Source of the DNA: Ruminococcus sp.
GTDB lineage: Bacteria > Bacillota > Clostridia > Oscillospirales > Ruminococcaceae
Direction of reading: 5' to 3'
Assembly (NCBI RefSeq): GCF_016287535.1
Contig: NZ_JAEFAJ010000011.1
Coordinates: 1-64,000, forward strand
Length of the DNA: 64,000 nt
Below, piece after piece: positions 56,722 through 64,000 of the stretch (positions are counted from its first letter, which is position 1; every line of letters starts with the position of its first letter). Both the position numbers and the translations under genes were made by a program. The notes beneath the pieces are model-generated. The model was not told the DNA's origin. It was given only the letters and a program-made list of their open reading frames with translations, and did not search any database.

Positions 56722-58539
56722 TTACTTGTTAAGATTTGCTTCGATCATGTCGAGCTCATCATAGAGTGCCTGCGGGATATTGCCGCCCTTCGCCTTGATG
56801 TCCTCGTCATAGTATCTTCTCATCTCAGCGATCTCCTTCTTCCACTCGTCCTTATTGACTGTGAGGAGCTGCTTGAGAGCAGAAGGTGTTACCTCGTCCT
56901 CGATGCCCTTGAGGTTGATATCCTCAGGCTTGGGGAGGTATCCGATAGGAGTCTCAACAGCGTCAACTTCGCCGTCAACTCTCTTGATGATCCAGTCAAG
57001 AACTCTCATGTTCTCGCCGTAGCCGGGCCAGAGGAAGTTGCCCTGGTCGTCAGTTCTGAACCAGTTTACATTGAAGATCTTAGGAGCCTTGCTGCCGAGT
57101 CTTGCGCCCATTTCGAGCCAGTGTGCCCAGTAGTCGCCTACATTGTAGCCGATGAAGGGCTTCATAGCCATAGGATCGTGACGGAGCACGCCTACTGCGC
57201 CTGTTGCAGCAGCTGTTGTCTCTGAAGATACAGCTGATCCGATGTATGTACCGTGTGTCCAGTCGAATGACTGATATACGAGAGGAGCTGTCGATGCACG
57301 TCTGCCGCCGAAGATGATAGCAGATACAGGAACACCCTCAGGATTGTTGAACTCAGGAGAGATGCAGGGGCAGTTCTGAGCGGGAGCTGTGAATCTTGAG
57401 TTGGGGTGAGCAAGCTTCTTGCCCTCAGCTACCCAGGCCTCACCGTCGCACTTGATACCTGTCCACTCTGTAGCGTCCTTAGGCGGATTCTCGTTGAGCT
57501 TCTCCCACCATACAGTGTTGTCGCTGTTGTCGAGAGCAACGTTTGTGAAGATAGCACCGTTCTTTGTACAAGCAAGAGCATTGTAGTTGGACTTTGCGTT
57601 TGTTCCGGGAGCAACGCCGAAGAAGCCGTTCTCAGGGTTGATAGCGTAAAGTCTGCCGTCCTTGCCGGGCTTCATCCATGCGATATCATCGCCGACTGTG
57701 AATACCTCATAGCCGTCCTTCTTGTATCCCTCGGGCGGAATGAGCATTGCAAGGTTGGTCTTTCCGCAGGCTGACGGGAAAGCTGCTGTGATATACTTAA
57801 CCTCTCCGTTGGGCTTCTTGAGACCGAGGATAAGCATGTGCTCAGCCATCCATGCCTCGTTCTTGCCCTGGAAGGAAGCGATACGGAGTGCGAAGCACTT
57901 CTTGCCGAGGAGAACGTTTCCGCCGTAGGCAGAGTTGATAGACCAGATGGTATTCTCCTCAGGGAACTGAACGATGTATCTCTTCTCAGGATCAACGTCA
58001 GCCTTTGAGTGGAGACCTCTTACGAAATCATCGGAGGTATCGCCGAGGTTCTCGAAAGCCTGCTTGCCCATACGTGTCATGATGTTCATATTGAGAACAA
58101 CGTAGATGGAATCAGTTACCTCAACGCCGACCTTAGCAAGAGGAGAACCAATAGGACCCATTGAGTAAGGGATAACATACATTGTTCTGCCCTTCATAAC
58201 GCCCTTGTACATAGGTGTGAGGAGAGCCTTCATCTCGTCGGGAGCCATCCAGTTGTTTGTAGGACCTGCGCCTTTCTTTTCCTTTGAGCATATAAATGTT
58301 CTGTCCTCAACACGGGCAACGTCGTTGGCGCGTGTTCTGTGATACAGACAATTCGGATACTTCTCGGGATTGAGCTTATACATTTTGTCCCAGCTGTCGT
58401 CGGGGAGTGAAGTAACTTCCTCGATAAGTGAGTCGATCTGCTCCTTTGAGCCGTCGATCCATACTACCTTATCAGGCTGGCAGAGAGCGATCATCTCGTC
58501 AACCCACTTTAATACGTTGGGATTTTTTGTCAATGACAT
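56722..58539 (-). CDS. pckG: Phosphoenolpyruvate carboxykinase (GTP)
   Basis: The 605-residue enzyme is the GTP-dependent form. FPSACGKTNLAMLIPP is the GTP-type kinase-1a loop with the hyper-reactive Cys, GDDIAWMKPG is kinase-2, and SAIIFGGRR with NWFRTDDQGNFLWPGYGENM are family-specific. It interconverts oxaloacetate and PEP; in rumen Ruminococcus it usually works in the carboxylating direction towards succinate, yielding GTP. AGGAGGTATTATAAA precedes the ATG, and a perfect promoter lies about 100 bp upstream. Confidence 0.97.
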   Translation of the reverse strand: MSLTKNPNVLKWVDEMIALCQPDKVVWIDGSKEQIDSLIEEVTSLPDDSWDKMYKLNPEKYPNCLYHRTRANDVARVEDRTFICSKEKKGAGPTNNWMAPDEMKALLTPMYKGVMKGRTMYVIPYSMGPIGSPLAKVGVEVTDSIYVVLNMNIMTRMGKQAFENLGDTSDDFVRGLHSKADVDPEKRYIVQFPEENTIWSINSAYGGNVLLGKKCFALRIASFQGKNEAWMAEHMLILGLKKPNGEVKYITAAFPSACGKTNLAMLIPPEGYKKDGYEVFTVGDDIAWMKPGKDGRLYAINPENGFFGVAPGTNAKSNYNALACTKNGAIFTNVALDNSDNTVWWEKLNENPPKDATEWTGIKCDGEAWVAEGKKLAHPNSRFTAPAQNCPCISPEFNNPEGVPVSAIIFGGRRASTAPLVYQSFDWTHGTYIGSAVSSETTAAATGAVGVLRHDPMAMKPFIGYNVGDYWAHWLEMGARLGSKAPKIFNVNWFRTDDQGNFLWPGYGENMRVLDWIIKRVDGEVDAVETPIGYLPKPEDINLKGIEDEVTPSALKQLLTVNKDEWKKEIAEMRRYYDEDIKAKGGNIPQALYDELDMIEANLNK

Positions 58540-58635
58540 TTTATAATACCTCCTAAAAAGATTATCGGATAATTATGCGAAAAAAAATCGCAAAAAACAG
58601 AGCGTCAGGCAAAAGCCAAACGTTCCTCTGATACT

Positions 58636-58664
58636 ATTATATCTGTTTTTTGTCAATGTGTCAA
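58636..58664 (-). promoter_or_regulatory. Consensus promoter of pckG
   Basis: On the minus strand TTGACA and TATAAT, both perfect, are 17 bp apart. A second TTGACA overlaps the spacer at 58651-58656. This fits strong expression of a central fermentation enzyme. Confidence 0.88.
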
Positions 58665-58821
58665 TAGTCATTTACGGTATTTTTTAGGAATAGCAATATT
58701 ACCTAAAGTTATTGCATTTATTGCTCTGTGCCCTTTAAAATGTACAAGAAGAAGCGGTAAACCGTTATGATGATATATAAAAAAGCGCACGTTGTTATAT
58801 TTTTGTCAATAACCCGCACGA

Positions 58822-58850
58822 TTGATATTTCCCATAATATATGCTATAAT
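58822..58850 (+). promoter_or_regulatory. Promoter for the small Cys-rich protein at 59052
   Basis: TTGATA and a perfect TATAAT are 17 bp apart. The composite repeat starts at the next base, so the whole repeat would be transcribed as the 5' leader of the gene at 59052. Confidence 0.75.
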
Positions 58851-59036
58851 AGATCATAATTTTGCTTCGCAAAATTATGATCTAGTTTAGAGTTGAGAAT
58901 TGAGAGTTGACAGTTGTGGTGTATCGCCTGCGGCGATATAATTTAAATAATATGAGCGCAGCGAACTCATTAACTCTTAACTCTCCACTCTCAATTCTCA
59001 ACTAAATCAAAATTTAGCAAAGCTAAATTTTGATTT
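58851..59036. repeat. Composite palindromic element (copy B of the 111-bp repeat between two 33-bp palindromes)
   Basis: Three parts are visible. A perfect 15-3-15 palindrome (58851-58883, stem AGATCATAATTTTGC) comes first. Then a 111-bp element (58892-59002) with inverted GTTGAGAATTGAGAG ends, homologous to 12960-13072 in reverse. Last is a second perfect 15-3-15 palindrome (59004-59036, stem AAATCAAAATTTAGC). The two outer palindromes agree at 12 of 15 stem positions. It has no coding potential and lies between the promoter and the ribosome binding site of the next gene. Confidence 0.85.
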
Positions 59037-59051
59037 ACGGAAGGAGATAAT

Positions 59052-59240
59052 ATGGAAAAGAAAAAAGCTACAAACTGCGAGACCTGCACTAACTATGTCT
59101 ACGATGAGGACTACGAATGCTACGTCTGCATGGTCAATCTCGACGAGGACGAGATGTACCGTTTCCTGCAGGGCACCAACTATGCCTGTCCCTACTACCG
59201 CCTCGACGACGAATACGGCGTTGTCCGCCACCAGAACTAA
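59052..59240 (+). CDS. Small Cys-rich DUF6472-like protein
   Basis: The 62-residue protein reads CETCTNYVYDEDYECYVCMV, then NLDEDEMYRFLQ and CPYYRLDDEYGVVR. Five cysteines in CxxC, CxxC and CP settings suggest a zinc or Fe-S site. The sequence matches the DUF6472 pattern of small clostridial proteins with no known role. GGAAGGAGAT precedes the ATG. Its stop overlaps the stop of the convergent gene at 59237. Its predicted leader is the composite repeat. Confidence 0.82.
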   Translation: MEKKKATNCETCTNYVYDEDYECYVCMVNLDEDEMYRFLQGTNYACPYYRLDDEYGVVRHQN

Positions 59241-59770
59241 CTAATAATGTGTCTGCCGGCAGTGCCGTCCGGGTAAAGCTCTGCCGCCTCCGCAGCACCA
59301 TATTCACACAGCTCGCCAAGGACTGTTATTATATCACATTCCGGAGCTATCCCCTGCTTTACCGCCTGTCCGGCAATGCCTAATAGCTTTTCCGTGTCAT
59401 TCTCTTCAAGGAGCTTCCTGCCTTCGTTGCAGTATACCACCCTGCACGACGGCGACACCTTCCATTCTCTGAGCATTTCACCAAGTATACTGCGGCTTTC
59501 CTTCCCGTCAACGATAATGAGTTCGGTATAGCCAGTGAATATATCCCTGCCGTTTTTAAGTCCGGCATTTTCTTTTGCAGAACCGATATCATTTCCGGTG
59601 GCAGTGACAGTGCCGTCCTCAGCGAAAAACGCGAAGGTAAGCTCCTTTTCAGCACCTCCGTTTACTGCAAACGCACGAAGGTAACTTCTCTCGTGTATCC
59701 TCCCGGCGGAACAGCCTGTCATCAGAGCCGTTAAAAGCGGTAACACTGCGGCAAATATCTTTTTTTTCAT
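59237..59770 (-). CDS. Short GerC-like lipoprotein
   Basis: The 177-residue protein has a lipobox (LMTGCSAG, Cys20), then IHERSYLRAFAVNGGAEKEL, GLKNGRDIFTGYTELIIVDG and LREWKVSPSCRVVYCNEGRK. This follows the N-terminal domain of Ger(x)C germinant-receptor lipoproteins (ERAxVxAIGID, GHxxxIIxGExLA-like). Full GerC proteins have 350-400 residues; this one ends after the first domain. GerA- and GerB-like genes lie 2-4 kb away on the same strand, so it probably belongs to that receptor. Confidence 0.7.
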   Translation of the reverse strand: MKKKIFAAVLPLLTALMTGCSAGRIHERSYLRAFAVNGGAEKELTFAFFAEDGTVTATGNDIGSAKENAGLKNGRDIFTGYTELIIVDGKESRSILGEMLREWKVSPSCRVVYCNEGRKLLEENDTEKLLGIAGQAVKQGIAPECDIITVLGELCEYGAAEAAELYPDGTAGRHIIS

Positions 59771-59896
59771 AGCTCCTCCATAGATAATTGTTTTATCGGA
59801 TTAACTGTTTGTTCATATAAATACACTAAAAAATCTACATTGTTTCCCCTGAAATATGATATTATATAAATTGAGATATTGTAGGGAGGTGAGCCA

Positions 59897-61060
59897 ATGA
59901 AAGTCTCAGACACCTCAGAAGATACTGTAATAGATGTTGTCGAGCAATTCGACTATTCTACACAGAATGAAGCATATAATGAAAACTATATCACATGGCG
60001 GAGAAAAATAGATATCCCCTATGCCTTCAACTTCACACGCAACCGCAAGGAAAGTGTTTTCGTGGAAGGAAAAGGCTTTGAAAATAAATCCTTTCCCGTT
60101 GCCGAAGAGGAATGTATCGGAAAGATAATGAATATTGCCGGAATAGCAATGTTCATATGGATAGTTGTTGACAACCTGATAAGCCGCATTGGTGTTGCTG
60201 TCTTTGACGTCATCGGCTTCGATATACACACTTCCTTTGTAAGTACAGCTATATCAGGCGGCAGCACCGAGATAGTCACCGCCCTTATCCTTATTTCACT
60301 GTTCAGGATGCTGATACCTGCACATTACCTGCGCCGCAAGCTGAAAATGCCGAAGCGCGTGGAATTCATGACTACGCTGAACCATGCCTCGGATATGTTC
60401 GGAGCTATATTCATGGCTCTTGCGGTAAGCGCGATAACAAGTCTTCCGAGCATTTATACCAACAGAACAAGGGACGTTTTCAATTACTTCCGCGATATAA
60501 ACGCAGACGCATCCGTATGGGATCAGGAACAGTTCGTTATCTATACGATATTTGATATCATAATCATATCCGTATTGTCAGAGCTGTTTTTCAGAGGAGC
60601 TATATTCGGAGCACTCAGGCAGTTCGGCGATACATTTGCGATAATAGTCACATCAGTAATGTCGGGACTTCTCGTTCAGGATTTCCGTGAAATGCCGGCT
60701 GCACTTATGATATCCGCCGTCGCTTCAATAGGTATGCTGCGGAGCGGCTCCATATTCACAGCCATATTCGTGCAGGTGATATTCAAGATGTACCGCCTCG
60801 CACTGATACTTGTAGAGGCAGATACCACGGATTCGCTTCACCTTATGCGAAACGGATTCATACTTATCGTATTTGTTATCGGCGCTGCCGGAGCAGTTCT
60901 TCTGTACCTTTTCAGAAGAGGCAACGACGTCCACAGGATAGCGGACTTCACCTCGGAACTGTCCCTGAAGGAACGTCTCCTGACGGCTTTCAGAACTTTC
61001 CCCGTTTCAGCTGATATATGCCTCTGTATACTTGCAGCTGCAATAAAGATAATCGTTTAG
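59897..61060 (+). CDS. CPBP-family membrane protein with degenerate catalytic motifs
   Basis: The 387-residue protein has a soluble N-terminal arm (1-72) and about eight membrane helices. The CPBP core is recognisable but altered: motif 1, normally EExxxR, reads SELFFRGAIFG. The region of the motif 2 His reads SGLLVQDFREMP, with no His. Motif 3, usually ending in His, reads SIFTAIFVQVIFK with Gln. It is therefore probably not a protease, rather a pseudoenzyme or chaperone-like paralogue. GGGAGGTGAG precedes the ATG; tadA follows after 8 bp. Confidence 0.82.
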   Translation: MKVSDTSEDTVIDVVEQFDYSTQNEAYNENYITWRRKIDIPYAFNFTRNRKESVFVEGKGFENKSFPVAEEECIGKIMNIAGIAMFIWIVVDNLISRIGVAVFDVIGFDIHTSFVSTAISGGSTEIVTALILISLFRMLIPAHYLRRKLKMPKRVEFMTTLNHASDMFGAIFMALAVSAITSLPSIYTNRTRDVFNYFRDINADASVWDQEQFVIYTIFDIIIISVLSELFFRGAIFGALRQFGDTFAIIVTSVMSGLLVQDFREMPAALMISAVASIGMLRSGSIFTAIFVQVIFKMYRLALILVEADTTDSLHLMRNGFILIVFVIGAAGAVLLYLFRRGNDVHRIADFTSELSLKERLLTAFRTFPVSADICLCILAAAIKIIV

Positions 61061-61068
61061 GAGTATAA

Positions 61069-61521
61069 ATGGAAAAATATATGCGGCGTGCCCTTGAGCT
61101 TGCTAAGGAAGCCTTTGACGAGGGCGAGGTCCCTGTGGGAGCTGTTGTTGTAAAAAAGACCACCGGCGAGATAGTCGGCGAGGGAAGAAATATGCGTGAG
61201 GGAGCAAAGAACGCCCTTGCTCACGCAGAGCTCATAGCTATCGACAGCGCCTGCCGCAGACTCGGCGGCTGGAGACTTCCGGAATGTGCGATATACGTCA
61301 CCCTTGAACCCTGCCCCATGTGCTGCGGCGCCATAATCAACTCACGTATAGACGACGTTTTCTTCGGCGCTTATGATCTCAAAAGCGGCTCCGCGGTATC
61401 GGTGCAGAAAATGTTCGAGCTGCCATACAATTACCGCCCTGAAGTCACAGGCGGGATAATGGAAAAGGAATGTGCAGATATACTGTCGGATTTTTTCAGG
61501 CAGCTCAGGCAGAAAAAATAA
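61069..61521 (+). CDS. tadA: tRNA-specific adenosine deaminase
   Basis: The 150-residue zinc enzyme deaminates A34 to inosine in tRNA(Arg)ACG. The motifs NALAHAELIAIDSA (HAE with His ligand and catalytic Glu) and VTLEPCPMCCGAIINSRI (PCxxC zinc ligands) are complete. It follows the CPBP gene by 8 bp and converges with gerB, whose stop lies 6 bp beyond. Confidence 0.97.
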   Translation: MEKYMRRALELAKEAFDEGEVPVGAVVVKKTTGEIVGEGRNMREGAKNALAHAELIAIDSACRRLGGWRLPECAIYVTLEPCPMCCGAIINSRIDDVFFGAYDLKSGSAVSVQKMFELPYNYRPEVTGGIMEKECADILSDFFRQLRQKK

Positions 61522-61526
61522 ATACA

Positions 61527-62516
61527 TCATCTATCCGCTTGCTTCGGCAGCGGATTTTTTATTGTCCTAAGAACTGTCAGCAGCATTACCGCAGCCAAAG
61601 CTGCCGCACGCAGAAGTATGAGTTCCCGTCCCGATATCAGCAGAGCGGCTCCGATAATAAGGACTGTCACCGCACTGCTCCGCCAGCGCCGGAATTTCGG
61701 GAACAGCTCTTTCAGGAGACAGGAAGCCGTCATTACCTGCACAGTTACCGCGAACACCGCGAATGATACAAATACCACAAGGAAAACAGAGTCTATGCGC
61801 TGCGCTTCAAACGGCTGCGAGAGCTGGGCGGCTGTTATCACGGGGAAATCAGTTATATCCGCTATCCCTCCCGAAACAGGCAGGGCAGTCAGCAGCACTG
61901 CCGCTGTAAGCGCCGCCTTTGCCCCGAAATATACTGCCGCTGCACTGCTGCGGCTCCCTCTGACCTTTCCGGTCAGCACAAAAAAGCTTCCAAGCCCGCC
62001 GCTGAGCGCGAAGCCTCTCATGAATTCATAGATATAACTGTGTGTTTCAGGGCGGCTGATATTGTTCCAGTCAGCATTGAACACCGCGCTGCCGAAGTCG
62101 ATGACAATACACAGCAGCCCTGCCGCAGCAGCTATAACAGCCGCACGTGACACCGCTCTTATCCCCGTAGAAGAACTGTAAAGACATACCAGCGCTATAA
62201 GTCCGGCTGTGAGCAGTCTGCCCCACAGTCCGAGCCTTTCCTCATAGGGGATATATATGGCACTGCCGGTCCGCCACAGCGACGAAAAAAGCGTACCGCC
62301 GAAAAACAGCAGGTATACAAGAAACAACATCTTCTGTCCCTTTGTATCAATACCGCCGTACTGCGTGAACGAAAGCGCCATAAGGAACTGCACCCCTGCT
62401 GCCGAAAGGATACCGCCAAGTGTAACAAGGGATATGCTCCCTCCGGTACAGAAGAGGCAGAATGCGTCTGTTATGAGCAGCATAGCCGCAAGCTGATACT
62501 TAGATATGCTATTCAT
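61527..62516 (-). CDS. Spore germination protein, GerAB family (GerB subunit)
   Basis: The 329-residue protein has about ten membrane helices and belongs to the amino-acid-permease-like B subunit of GerA-type germinant receptors. Recognisable features are ISKYQLAAMLLITDAFCLFC at the start and a YEFMRGFALSGGLGSFFVLT segment. It starts behind GGAGG, overlapping the GerA stop by 8 bp, so the two are translated together. It presumably forms the germinant-binding part of a spore inner-membrane receptor. Confidence 0.82.
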   Translation of the reverse strand: MNSISKYQLAAMLLITDAFCLFCTGGSISLVTLGGILSAAGVQFLMALSFTQYGGIDTKGQKMLFLVYLLFFGGTLFSSLWRTGSAIYIPYEERLGLWGRLLTAGLIALVCLYSSSTGIRAVSRAAVIAAAAGLLCIVIDFGSAVFNADWNNISRPETHSYIYEFMRGFALSGGLGSFFVLTGKVRGSRSSAAAVYFGAKAALTAAVLLTALPVSGGIADITDFPVITAAQLSQPFEAQRIDSVFLVVFVSFAVFAVTVQVMTASCLLKELFPKFRRWRSSAVTVLIIGAALLISGRELILLRAAALAAVMLLTVLRTIKNPLPKQADR

Positions 62517-63951
62517 GGTATTCCTCCACAGTGAAGCCCCGGTCCTGCATTTTCTTTATATCGCTGCGCACAGCCGTATCCCCCATGCCTGAGCTTTTGA
62601 ACGGTGACAGCGGCGTAGTATAAGGGAAACCGTAATCCTCGGTAGCGCATATATTCACAAGGACCGCACAGGCAAGCAGGCTTATGCCGAAAAGTCCGAG
62701 CGTACCGCCTGCTATGATGAAAGCAAAACGCAGTACGGTTATCTGCGGATCCAGCTCAGGTACTACAAGTCCGCCAAGTACAGCAAGAGCGGTCATAGTG
62801 AGCAGCGGAGTGCTGACAAGTCCGGAGTTTACCGCAGCGTCGCCTATGATAAGACCGCTTATTATACTCACCGCCCCGCCGGCAGGCTTCGGAAGCCGCA
62901 CACCTGCTTCCCTTACCATTTCATACATCAGCAGCACAAAAAGCGATTCCGTTACTATGGACAGCGGAGCTTTTTTCTCCGCTTCCACAAGGAGCATGAA
63001 CAGCGTACTGTTGAGCAGCTCCGGGTGATACATGACTATCGCCACATAGAAAGAAGGCAAAAGCACAGCCGCAAGGAAGGCAAGATATTTCAGCCAGCGT
63101 ATGAATGTACTGTAATAGGGCTTGAAGGCGTAATCGTCAAGTGTCTGGAAGCTCTCGCAGAAAAGCCGGGGTATCACTACCGCATACGGAACGCCGTCAA
63201 CGAATATCGCAGCCCGTCCCTCAATAAGCTTCGAGCATAGAACGTCGGGACGCTCAGTAGTGCCTGCGGAATCAAAAAGCTCAAAGCTGCCGTTCTCTAC
63301 AAAGGGGCGGATATATCCTGTTGTGAGAACCGCTTCGGTATCCATCTCTCCAAGTGAGCTTTTTATCTTGTCTATGAGCTCCTGCGGGACACGGTCCTTC
63401 ATATAGCACAGGCACAGGTCGGTGCAGCTCATGCTGCCCTTTGTGAAAATCTCCATGACCAGCTCCGGACTTTTCAGTCGCCTGCGTATCTGTGACATAT
63501 TCACACGGATCGTTTCCGTAAAGCCCTCATGGGCTCCCATGATGTTGCCCTCACCTGAGGGCTCCTGCACTCCTCTTGAAGCATAGCCCTGCACTCCGAA
63601 CGCAAGACCGCTTTCCATGCCCTCTGCCAGCAGTACGGCAAAGCCTGAGTTCATAAGCCTGAACAGAGTATCGTAGTCATTCACCTCAGGTCGGTCCGTG
63701 GATAAAAGCAGCTCCTCGGATATATAATGGAAAAGCTCTCCGGGGCTGTTCTTTTTTTCAATACCCGTTATGGGCTCGAATATGAGCTCGGTTATTACCG
63801 ACGCCGAGACCATACCCTCGCAGCAGAGCAGAGCGCAGTGTATACCTCCTGTGACAAAACGGTTTATCAGCACATCGGAGGAACCCCCGGAAACACGGCG
63901 TATTTCGGCTATACTGTCATCAAGAGACGGCAGCAGTCCCCTTTCCTTCAT
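62509..63951 (-). CDS. Spore germination protein, GerAA family
   Basis: The 480-residue protein starts at the ATG after GAGGTG. The soluble N-terminal domain (1-270) shows DVLINRFVTGGIHCALLCCE, NMSQIRRRLKSPELVMEIFTKGS and VPQELIDKIKS. The end of that domain (EGRAAIFVDGVPYAVVIPRLF) and the membrane part (about 280-430) with FYVAIVMYHPELLN, LLMYEMVREAGVRLPKPAGG and AVSIISGLIIGDAAVNSGLV are classical GerAA/SpoVAF text. It is the A subunit of a germinant receptor. The gene starts the gerA-gerB unit close to the window edge. Confidence 0.93.
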   Translation of the reverse strand: MKERGLLPSLDDSIAEIRRVSGGSSDVLINRFVTGGIHCALLCCEGMVSASVITELIFEPITGIEKKNSPGELFHYISEELLLSTDRPEVNDYDTLFRLMNSGFAVLLAEGMESGLAFGVQGYASRGVQEPSGEGNIMGAHEGFTETIRVNMSQIRRRLKSPELVMEIFTKGSMSCTDLCLCYMKDRVPQELIDKIKSSLGEMDTEAVLTTGYIRPFVENGSFELFDSAGTTERPDVLCSKLIEGRAAIFVDGVPYAVVIPRLFCESFQTLDDYAFKPYYSTFIRWLKYLAFLAAVLLPSFYVAIVMYHPELLNSTLFMLLVEAEKKAPLSIVTESLFVLLMYEMVREAGVRLPKPAGGAVSIISGLIIGDAAVNSGLVSTPLLTMTALAVLGGLVVPELDPQITVLRFAFIIAGGTLGLFGISLLACAVLVNICATEDYGFPYTTPLSPFKSSGMGDTAVRSDIKKMQDRGFTVEEYHE

Positions 63952-64000
63952 ACGTTTCACCTCAGTGCTATTATGTCCGGGAAGAACCGCATATATACAA

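Noticed and set aside
1-64000. tRNA or rRNA genes
   Set aside because: I looked for the T-loop GGTTCRANYCC with matching acceptor stems and for conserved 16S/23S/5S text and found none.

Overview
The window looks like chromosomal DNA of a cellulolytic Ruminococcus, most likely R. flavefaciens or a close relative. The main evidence is a complete sca cellulosome cluster at 41.4-51.7 kb. On the minus strand its order is scaC - scaA - scaB - cttA - scaE, the order known for R. flavefaciens. Dockerin-, cohesin- and Thr-rich-linker proteins elsewhere in the window agree. Most other genes are Firmicutes housekeeping genes with strong AGGAGG-type ribosome binding sites and TTGACA/TATAAT promoters. 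I see no rRNA, tRNA, CRISPR array, phage or transposase gene.

Layout. 0-6 kb: a small HTH regulator with three phased operators and a membrane partner, two small membrane proteins, then malQ-glgP for alpha-glucan use. 6-13 kb: an aryl-acid block (iorA, iorB, paaK, an ACT protein), split by an acidic protein and a membrane protein with a 42-bp tandem repeat coding for a YGQQSTGYS low-complexity tail. 13-19.5 kb: a HAD phosphatase, CIRCE-controlled hsp20, ybaK, and the translationally coupled chain lipid kinase - holB - ricT - queH. 19.6-28.3 kb: a dockerin-bearing SGNH esterase, a lipid-anchored GH5 endoglucanase, a lipoprotein ending in half a cohesin, cysK with a Cys-codon leader peptide, an Rrf2 regulator, and a soluble protein joining a ScaE-like cohesin to an enzyme-like dockerin. 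28.4-41.4 kb: SpoVB-like flippase, aminotransferase, trpS, mazG-hup-rqcP, epimerase, an orphan solute-binding protein, metF with a MetH-activation protein, ung, and a TtcA-like enzyme. 41.4-51.7 kb: the sca cluster. 51.8-64 kb: CapA-like protein, dus-gtrA, a DUF2975/HTH pair, pckG, tadA, a degenerate CPBP protein and a dispersed gerA/gerB/gerC-like spore germination set.

How the genes work together. By analogy with the published R. flavefaciens model, enzyme dockerins dock on ScaA, ScaB or ScaC cohesins, ScaA docks on ScaB, and the X-dockerins of ScaB and CttA dock on wall-anchored ScaE. The parts seen here are smaller than I recall for the well-studied strains: five cohesins in ScaB and one clear cohesin in ScaA. 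The cohesin-dockerin protein at 27.3-28.3 kb could add a soluble ScaE-like branch point, and is the most interesting protein in the window. The ior/paaK genes fit the known rumen pathway of aryl-acid activation and reductive carboxylation to aromatic amino acids.

Two classes of intergenic palindromic repeat recur. One is a 111-113 bp element with GTTGAGAATTGAGAG ends: one copy supplies the stop codon of the HAD gene, and another lies inside the predicted 5' leader of a small Cys-rich protein. The other is a family of GGGCG...CGCCC(C)TAC palindromes at 8.7-16.1 kb. All assignments come from reading the sequence; no database search was run.
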